Below are positions 57,590-64,000 of a DNA stretch of 64,000 nucleotides, one piece after another. The translations under genes were made by a program, and so were the position numbers. Every line of letters begins with the position of its first letter. Within the stretch, counting starts at the first letter, position 1. Source of the DNA: Callorhinus ursinus (lineage: Eukaryota > Chordata > Mammalia > Carnivora > Otariidae); contig NW_020312828.1 in NCBI RefSeq assembly GCF_003265705.1, positions 52,191,627 to 52,255,626 on the forward strand, given 5' to 3'. Below the pieces are notes generated by a model. It searched no databases. It was not told the origin of the DNA and saw nothing but the letters and a program-made list of their open reading frames with translations.

Positions 57590-58130
57590 TTTCTATTATG
57601 GCTCTTTTGGTTACAAGTGAATACATTTCACTTAAACAATAGGAAAAAAAATGTTGCCTATAATCAAAACATATTCAAGAGCTAAATCTGATCCATGCAG
57701 AACTGGATCATCCAGATTCAATAATGACTTCAGGATAGTTTATGTTTCTCCCTCACTGTCTTTCTCTACTTTGGTTCCTCTCTTAGGCAAGCTTTTCCCT
57801 TAACACGAACAGATGACCATTAGCATCTCCATACCAACACAGTTTTCAATAACTGTAGTGAAAATACCTCAAGATAACTTATTGTTCTGGGTTGTCAGGA
57901 ACTCATTCTGGAACCAATCTCTTTGACTCTCATCTGCGGTGCCTGAGTGTCTCCCCAACCTCTAGAGCCAAAGGGCGGGGTCAGTCTCACAGGAGCAATA
58001 TAGAGAGAATGGAGAGGAGGGCTTTTCCAAAGGAAAACTGATGTGCTTCTAGCAGAACCGGAAAGTGATGGATTCTGGGCAGGTAAACATAGAAGACCTC
58101 TATCAGATATTTGACTGACATCCACTGAAA
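57590..58130 (+). mobile_element. ancient repeat, probably unnamed family A
   Basis: 'cttttggttacaagtgaata', 'gcagaactggatcatccaga', 'caatctctttgactctcatc', 'tttccaaaggaaaactgatg' and 'gtgatggattctgggcaggt' follow the same consensus as the copy at 53195-53530, including its terminal part. Orientation is nominal. Confidence 0.5.
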
Positions 58131-59084
58131 TGTATTTCACCTCCATAACTTCTTTATGTTTTTGCATCTATCTCTACTAGCATCTGTGGAGAAGGCAAGT
58201 TCCCATCTGGTGTTGCAGGCATGGGTCCGTGCATACTCCATCCTTTTGGCTCCTAAGAGAAGTTGATCTTCTCCAGGATACTTTTGCACTCTTCTGAGGA
58301 GCAGAAAAACTTTCTGATTCTCTCCGATACCATAAAAGCTTGGGGGAGGCATAACCAGATCTTCTGCCTTGACACTGTAGTGCTGTCTACACTTCTGCTG
58401 TGACCACCCCTGATGTGAAAATCACAGGTTTCCTGCCTCCTTACGCTCCCTCCGAGCCTGGGAACATATAATCTGCCTTGTTGATCCTACTAAATCTTTT
58501 TTGGAATTGAGACAATATGGAAAAGATGGCATGAGATGCTCCTTCAGAAAACTACCCAACCTGTGTTCTACTGCTCTTTTGCAGGCTCTTCTTTTCCTAC
58601 CTCAGCTCTGATTTTTTAAAGCAACTTTAGGGTGGAAAAATTGGCTTATATGCATTCTTCTGAACTCTGTTGGTTATATACACCAATTTGAATTTCATTA
58701 AGGAAAAGCCAGGCTTCAGGAACATAAAAATCCTTTATCATATCCTATACTTTTTGCTTAGCATTTTCAAAAATTTTGTTTTGTTTTTTGAGAATTGATT
58801 TTTCTTTTTCCTGTTGAGTATGACTTCCCTTTCCCAAGGCAGCGACCTTAATCCATACATGCGGATGTCTGAATGCCCCTCTATTGATAAAACACTGTGT
58901 GCTCCAAATCCATTGTCAATCTTCCTGGGAGAGTGATGGATATACAGGGACAGGGTTGGTGTTTCTGAACCCTGCTTTCCAGGTGACCACTTACCTTGTT
59001 TATATCTTTTCCTAAGATAGAATTTCCAGGAGCTCTTCCAATAAACAACATAAAATTCAGTTTTTGACTGTAATCAACAAAAAT
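58131..59084. other. unassigned sequence
   Basis: No repeat family that I can name and no credible coding frame (the longest, 71 codons on -, 58137-58352, matches nothing). Confidence 0.4.
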
Positions 59085-59480
59085 GTACTGTGGCTATTTT
59101 AAGCAAAAGGGTTTACTTGGATCACATCTGGGGCTCACAGATGGAATGGTGTACAACAGGAATTTAGGCAGCTTGTCACCCCTATAGTGGTAAAGAATAA
59201 CCTCTGGCCCTAACTCATATCCTTGCATCCTTTACTCAGGTCCAGGGAGAGAGCATCTCATTAGCCTGGCTTAGATCACATTCCACCCACTGCATGCACA
59301 GAGGCATGGAAAGAGGTTCTCTGATTCCCCATGACTCAGTAATAGAAAGCAGAAACTACTTCCCACCAAGACCATATGCAATGGGGAAAGGAAAACTCCT
59401 AGAATGGAAATCTAAGTGGAGTTAGGAATGAGCAGAACTTCTGGACAGGTAAAATGACTCAGCCCACTGCCACAATTCTA
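59085..59480 (+). mobile_element. ancient repeat, probably unnamed family A
   Basis: 'gcaaaagggtttacttggat', 'ggctcacagatggaatggtg', 'ctcaggtccagggagagagc' and 'acttctggacaggtaaaatg' parallel the copy at 57590-58130, with the same closing 'ctgggcaggtaaa'-type words. Confidence 0.45.
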
Positions 59481-60009
59481 TGATTCTACATTTTATATAG
59501 AATATTGTCTAGGGCTAGAGATATCACTAAGGTACTATGAGAGAATACTACTATAGCCTGTTTCTAAAGATTAAAAACAGAAAAGCAATCCCCATCCAAA
59601 TCCTTCCATCAAGAAAGAACTTTTTAGACTATTTACTTCATTCCTCTTCCTATGCAAAGCATGCTTTGAAAATGCATAGTTTTGTGTAGATCTAAACTAC
59701 AGTTCCGTGTAAACTTGCCCACAAATGCATTTCCATTAAATCTGGACAGCCTACACCCAATGGTGAGGAACATGTAGAACTCTGTTTCCTTAGCTTTAAT
59801 GATTTCTTTAACAGAAGATCCCTTTAGATCTTATTTGCATATAGACCAACAAATTCATTCAGCCAGCTCAATACCTACTAGATAGATATGTCATTGGATT
59901 GGCTGGGATGTTTTTTGATGTTTTTTGATAGGATTCAAGTTGTATGGTTTCTTGTGTTTCAAGTCATATGGCTTTTAATAAAAATTAAAAAAATCATCAT
60001 TATCATCTT
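59481..60009. other. unique sequence
   Basis: Apart from a short 'gatgttttttgatgtttttt' duplication near 59908 I see nothing notable. Confidence 0.4.
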
Positions 60010-60190
60010 CAGTAATTATTGAATACTATCTTCTAGGAATTTCACTCAGCACTTCAAATGTGGTTTCATTTAATCCTGATGACCACCTTATGAGGTTATA
60101 CATTATGTTATGTTTTGAGACATGTATTGTCATTGTTATTATCATTCCCATTTTATAGGCCTCATAAACAGCTTATAAGTCTTCCAATCC
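60010..60190 (-). mobile_element. MIR SINE relic, antisense
   Basis: 'atttcactcagcacttcaaa', 'tttcatttaatcctgatgac', 'caccttatgaggttatacat' and 'cattcccattttataggcct' follow the inverted MIR order with a small internal insertion. Confidence 0.8.
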
Positions 60191-60947
60191 AAGTATGTTT
60201 ATTCAAGAACCCATTAGGCATTGCAATCCTGAAAGTGAGGAACTGGACTGTACATTTGGGCAAGGGATGCTTTATCAAATTTAGCTTTGTAACCAGAATG
60301 TAAACTCATGAGACTGATGATAGCACTCCAATATGCATTGAGTTGTTTTGTTGGAAGAAGGATTTTTGCACTAAGCTCACCAAGACACTCTTACTATATC
60401 ATTCGGTTTTACTTTCTTCCCAGTGCTTTTCCAATCTGAAGAGAGTTGAAGAGAGCAAGGACTTAGCCTATATTTTTATAGCTATTTTCAGGGCATCTTA
60501 AAAGATTGACTGGCCCATGACAAGTGCTCAATGAATATTCACTGGATGTTAAAGTTGCATATTGAATCTCAGCCACAACAATAAGCACCGCATCAGATAT
60601 CCAGATGAAATAAAAATCAGACCACGATCCCCTGGGCAATGTAATCTATTTTCCAAGGTCTTTCCATTTTGTGTTTATTTGTATGTTTGTGGGCACTCTA
60701 CATATGTGTGTGCTTGTGTACTAAAGGACGTTTAATGAACTTCCATGTCTGTGGGGAATACTCAGAGTATTTCCTCCAGCTTTAGTAGCATGAATCTGCA
60801 ATGTGCCACAGACAAATATTTAAAGCTCCAATTGCCTTTGGAAAATTATTTAAAAGGACAACATATAAAGGTAATTAAAAAATACGAGCCCTCAGTCTGG
60901 CGGCCTCGGTTAAAATCTCTATAAATTCTAACTTTCTAATTATTTAC
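60191..60947. other. unique island, candidate conserved non-coding
   Basis: The 60560-60930 part is non-repetitive. It contains 'gcatgaatctgcaatgtgcc' and 'aatatttaaagctccaattg', and ends with a homeodomain-like 'aaggtaattaaaaaat'. No coding frame is present. A function is inferred only from its texture. Confidence 0.3.
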
Positions 60948-61163
60948 TATATTCTTTTTTTTTAAAGATTTTATTTATTTGACAGAGAGAGAAAGACAGC
61001 GAGAGAGGGAACACAAGCAGGGGGAGTGGGAGAAGGAGAAGCAGGCTCCTGGCTGAGCAGGGAGCCCGATGGGGGGCTCGATCCCAGGACCCTGGGATCA
61101 GGACCTGAGCCAAAGGCAGACGCTTAACCACTGAGCCACCCAGGCGCCCCTATATTCTCTTTT
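60948..61163 (-). mobile_element. Can-SINE, antisense, target duplication of about 13 bp
   Basis: The body is about 60961-61150. The flanks 'tatattcttttt' (from 60948) and 'tatattctcttt' (from 61151) are an imperfect duplication merging with the T tail. It opens with 'ttttttaaagattttattta', contains 'gatcaggacctgagccaaag' and closes 'tgagccacccaggcgcccc'. It is of young caniform type. Confidence 0.96.
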
Positions 61164-61169
61164 ATGTTT

Positions 61170-61400
61170 CTCATATAAATATTAGAATTTTCTTTCCTTT
61201 GCTTGCAATGTTAATATGCTTTGTATCATTTTCTGTCTTATTTTACCGGCTAGATCCTTCAGCTGAATGTTGCATAGGAGTGGCAATAGCTAGAATCCTT
61301 GTCCTGTTCTTGATTTTAAAGGAAATGTTTTAAAATCAATTATAGTGGTTACTGTATATTTTTGTTAGATGTTCATTACTAATTGTGCCCATTATTTATT
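61170..61400 (-). mobile_element. L1 ORF2 fragment, antisense
   Basis: 'tgttgcataggagtggcaat' with 'agctagaatccttgtcctgt' and 'tcttgattttaaaggaaatg' are the degraded antisense words 'gttgaataagagtggtgagagtg' and 'catccttgtcttgttcctgatc' of L1 ORF2. It is short and frame-broken. Confidence 0.75.
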
Positions 61401-62389
61401 TAATTCTTCTTAGCTCCAAGTGTACAGTTTATTGCCTGCCCTGTGAAAATGCAGATGGGCCCTTTAAATATTTTTTCCTTTGACCACTGGCGTGAGTTAA
61501 ACTTTGAAAGCACAGGGCAGTAGAGAGATACTGCAGGGGGGTCTCCTTCTTTTCTGTCTCCTTGAAAAACTGCTATGAAATCTTTCATTTTCTCTGCCTT
61601 TGCCTTAGATCTCCATCATCTTTAATTTGGGTCCTAACAAAGGCTTTGGCCTTACCCAGATTGTTTCTCCCTTTAGCCACATACCTGTTCAAGTTAACAT
61701 TCCAAAACATTAGCTTCAGATAGTCCTCTCTTTTCTTACATGGTGATAGTCCTGAAATTTTAAGTCAAATACGTGCAAGCCACCAATGGAATTATGGATT
61801 ATAAGGAAAATCTCTTCCTGGAGGATGAAAGATTGATCCGAAATTGCTAATTACAGTTCACCTTTTAGACAGGGTTGTGAAAAATTTATAACTAGCATGT
61901 CATGCATATCTTTTTACTTTGTTCTTTTCCTTCCTAATTACTAGTGTAGTCAAAGAGTTTAGGTTCAATGAGTCCTTATGTTTAGCCTATGATTCCCATC
62001 TTTATCTTGAGTTTAATAAGTTCATGAGATCTTTGCTTGTTATCACGAAGGTCAGCACTTTTTGGGTAATATTTCTATTTGTAAAATAATGAGTAAAAGG
62101 CAATAAAACTACAATTTTGTTTTAATTTCTGTGCTAAGATGCTGATGTAAATTATAGAGCGAGCACTACTGTTGAAAGGTAATGTATTGGATGGGCTACA
62201 GCACCTAAGTTTAGAACATCAAAAGCAATTTTAGGGTTTTCAAACATAATGTCTGAATGTGAGCATTGTTGAAAAATATTAAAATGGTCAAAGGCTCTAT
62301 TTAAAAAAAAACTTTTAGTGTTTCTTCATTCCCTTAAAAACAAATCTGAACGTCTGAGCATGCTGTTCCAGACCATCTAAAATTCCAGC
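61401..62389. other. unique AT-rich sequence
   Basis: No named repeat and no credible frame. Confidence 0.4.
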
Positions 62390-62660
62390 TTAGTTTTCAA
62401 GCTGAAGCTCTAACTATTCTCCCTCTTTCAGAGCCCAGTGCACCCTTACCATTCTCCAGTGTGCTTGGTTTTCATGCCTGTTTCTATAGTCAGGACTTGC
62501 CATCAGTCTGGCTTTACCCTCTCATCTTCTCTTCTTTCAAAGTCACACTAATTTTTCCACGTCTCTTGGAAACACTAACTCCAACATGAATCCTCTCCCT
62601 TAAGCATCCCCAGAGCAAAATAATGTTTCCTCTATGTTCCCAGAATATTTTGATTATTTT
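62390..62660 (+). mobile_element. possible L2 relic, sense
   Basis: The pyrimidine-rich text 'gtgtgcttggttttcatgcc', 'tctcatcttctcttctttca' and 'catgaatcctctcccttaag' has the order and texture of L2 terminal coding sequence, but divergence is strong. Confidence 0.4.
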
Positions 62661-62849
62661 TTGAAACTGTATCTTCTGATTGGCGATAACCATACCAGCA
62701 TGGGGTACAGGATAAGTCCCATCTCCTTTTCATATTTCAACTAAATAATATTAAATAGTTTGAGTCATCATTTAACCTCTTCCAGCAATTTCTTCTTGTT
62801 CTCAGGATCTACATTCTAGAACAATTCTAAGAATAATAAAAGTTCGAAT

Positions 62850-62980
62850 AACCGTTGACACTTAGGTAGTGCTTGCAATATGTGCTTTGTATACATTGAT
62901 GCATTTGGTGACGACAACAACCCTAGGTATTAATATAGCAGGAAACTGAGGTACAGAAAGTTCACACAACTGGCCTCGAT
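62850..62980 (-). mobile_element. MIR SINE relic, antisense
   Basis: 'aggtagtgcttgcaatatgt', 'gctttgtatacattgatgca', 'gacaacaaccctaggtatta' and 'aggaaactgaggtacagaaa' followed by 'gttcacacaactggc' match the inverted MIR. Confidence 0.85.
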
Positions 62981-63549
62981 GGCCTGGGTGCATTGCTTTG
63001 AGCCTTATGGAGAACAAAGCTGCAGGCGAAGGGTGAAGAAACTAGTTTCATAAGAGACTCTGAAAACCAGGGTGGCGTAAGCAGTCTTAGCCTTAGGCAG
63101 GCTCAGGTGACATGGCGTGGCACAGAATAAGAAAGAGAGACTCTTCTCCCTTCTGAGTGGACCTCATCCTGGCTTCAGAGCAGTGAGGATTCAGGGAAAG
63201 ACAGTGGCTCAGCTACTTTGGAGTGTTCCATTTGGGCAGCAGTGGAAGCCAACACTCAGCACATTTATTGACCTTCTGGCGGAGTGCAGCACTGGCACCA
63301 GAAAGGCTTCAGGCTCAGAGGATACTGATGAGGGAAAGCACTGGAGGGTTAAATATTTGGGGGGTAGCTCTCTCTAGGGATATCAAAAAGTGACCGAGAC
63401 TTGGATAAACTGTAAGTCCTCCCCTTATGAGGCACTGGGCAAGAGATACTGAAATCTGTGTTGTGATGATGAATGAGACTCCAAAGCGCCTATGGTTTTT
63501 TGAAGCCGAGAACCACTTTGGATACAAAGATGATGTTATCTAGTATCCC
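62981..63549. other. unique sequence
   Basis: An 86-codon frame on + (63117-63377) has no recognisable product. No repeat is named. Confidence 0.4.
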
Positions 63550-63720
63550 CAGTTAGCTTTCAAGATAGGCATTATCATTTCTGTCTTAGGTGTTTCAGAA
63601 ACTGGAACTCAGAGAAATAACTCACTCAAGACCAGGATCCTTGTAAGTAGCAGAGCTGGGATTCAAACCCAGCTATTTCTGACTCTAAAGTTCACATTCT
63701 CTCCACTGTGCATACTGTCT
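63550..63720 (-). mobile_element. MIR SINE, antisense, well preserved
   Basis: 'agaaactggaactcagagaa', 'ataactcactcaagaccagg', 'gtagcagagctgggattcaa' and 'acccagctatttctgactct' are the inverted MIR 5' half including the B-box region. Confidence 0.9.
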
Positions 63721-64000
63721 TCCTGTTATGATGAAAAAACAAAAAGAAATACTGTTGTGTCTTCTGTTTGACATACACAGGCAAAGCATTCCTTTCTCAG
63801 TACTTGGCATTTCTCGTGACCTAGAAATTAGAATTCATTGATATTTTTATAAAATGAAATCCCCAGTGAAGTTTTAGCCTCACCCAAGTTAGATAAACCT
63901 CAGTGTGCTGCTACAACCTGATGATTCTCAATGTGGTTTTCTTTAGAATACATGAGTTCAGATGCAGCCATCACTTTTAATGTGTGAATAAATGTGTCTG

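Noticed and set aside
57896..58130. Possible CpG-containing promoter around 'aaagggcggggtcagtc'
   Set aside because: A single GC-box-like word sits within an old repeat copy, with no CpG cluster around it.
1..64000. CRISPR arrays, operons, prokaryotic promoters, prophages or defence islands
   Set aside because: The window is mammalian repeat-rich DNA. No spaced direct repeats of CRISPR type or bacterial gene organisation are present.
1..64000. Endogenous retrovirus or LTR provirus
   Set aside because: I saw no paired LTRs, primer-binding site or gag/pol reading frames. The long elements present are LINEs.

Overview
This is eukaryotic, almost certainly mammalian, non-coding DNA. Twelve tRNA-Lys-derived Can-SINEs (heads reading 'gggtggctcagt' on one strand or the other) place it in a carnivoran. 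The style of the SINEs ('ttcggctcaggtcatgatc' in the younger copies) and the carnivoran L1 3' ends ('gcactgggtgttata') fit a caniform such as a bear, seal, mustelid or canid. I cannot settle the species by eye. The window is AT-rich, and I found no convincing protein-coding exon, RNA gene, CpG island, endogenous retrovirus or processed pseudogene. All open frames are short (at most about 146 codons), and several lie inside old LINE relics. The stretch reads as a gene-poor intergenic region or a large intron.

Layout. 0-14 kb: MIR and L2 relics, a MER5A transposon nested in L2, a simple-repeat block with a 46-bp perfect AT-rich palindrome, one Can-SINE at 5.8 kb, and a 0.78-kb L2 at 13.2 kb. 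14-22 kb: the densest SINE cluster (five copies), with insertions nested in an old L1 3' UTR (19.2-20.4 kb) and in L2. 22-35 kb: mostly unique sequence with a few microsatellites, a tiny 112-bp carnivoran L1 tail with target duplication, and an L1M 3' end at 33 kb. The 31.7-32.5 kb stretch looks like a conserved non-coding element. 35-42 kb: two Can-SINEs, MIR and several L2 copies, a CA/TG array and a strictly alternating purine-pyrimidine tract. 42-47.4 kb: two long antisense L1 relics, one carrying a Can-SINE and the other a younger carnivoran L1 with an 18-bp target duplication. 47-53 kb: L2, two Can-SINEs in inverted orientation 104 bp apart, and another carnivoran L1 3' end. 53-64 kb: MIR, L2 and unnamed ancient repeats, a last Can-SINE at 61 kb, and unique sequence.

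No genes work together here. The legible content is a record of layered transposition: ancient MIR/L2/MER5A first, then L1M, then carnivoran L1 and Can-SINEs. Between the repeats lie unique islands, some of which may be regulatory elements. I found no evidence of a new biological system. The items most worth checking are the candidate conserved non-coding islands, the 46-bp palindrome, the overlapping E-box/CRE site and the Z-DNA-prone tract. Repeat names come from recognising consensus words by eye. Edges of old elements are approximate (often within 20-50 bp), while Can-SINE edges set by target-site duplications are close to exact.
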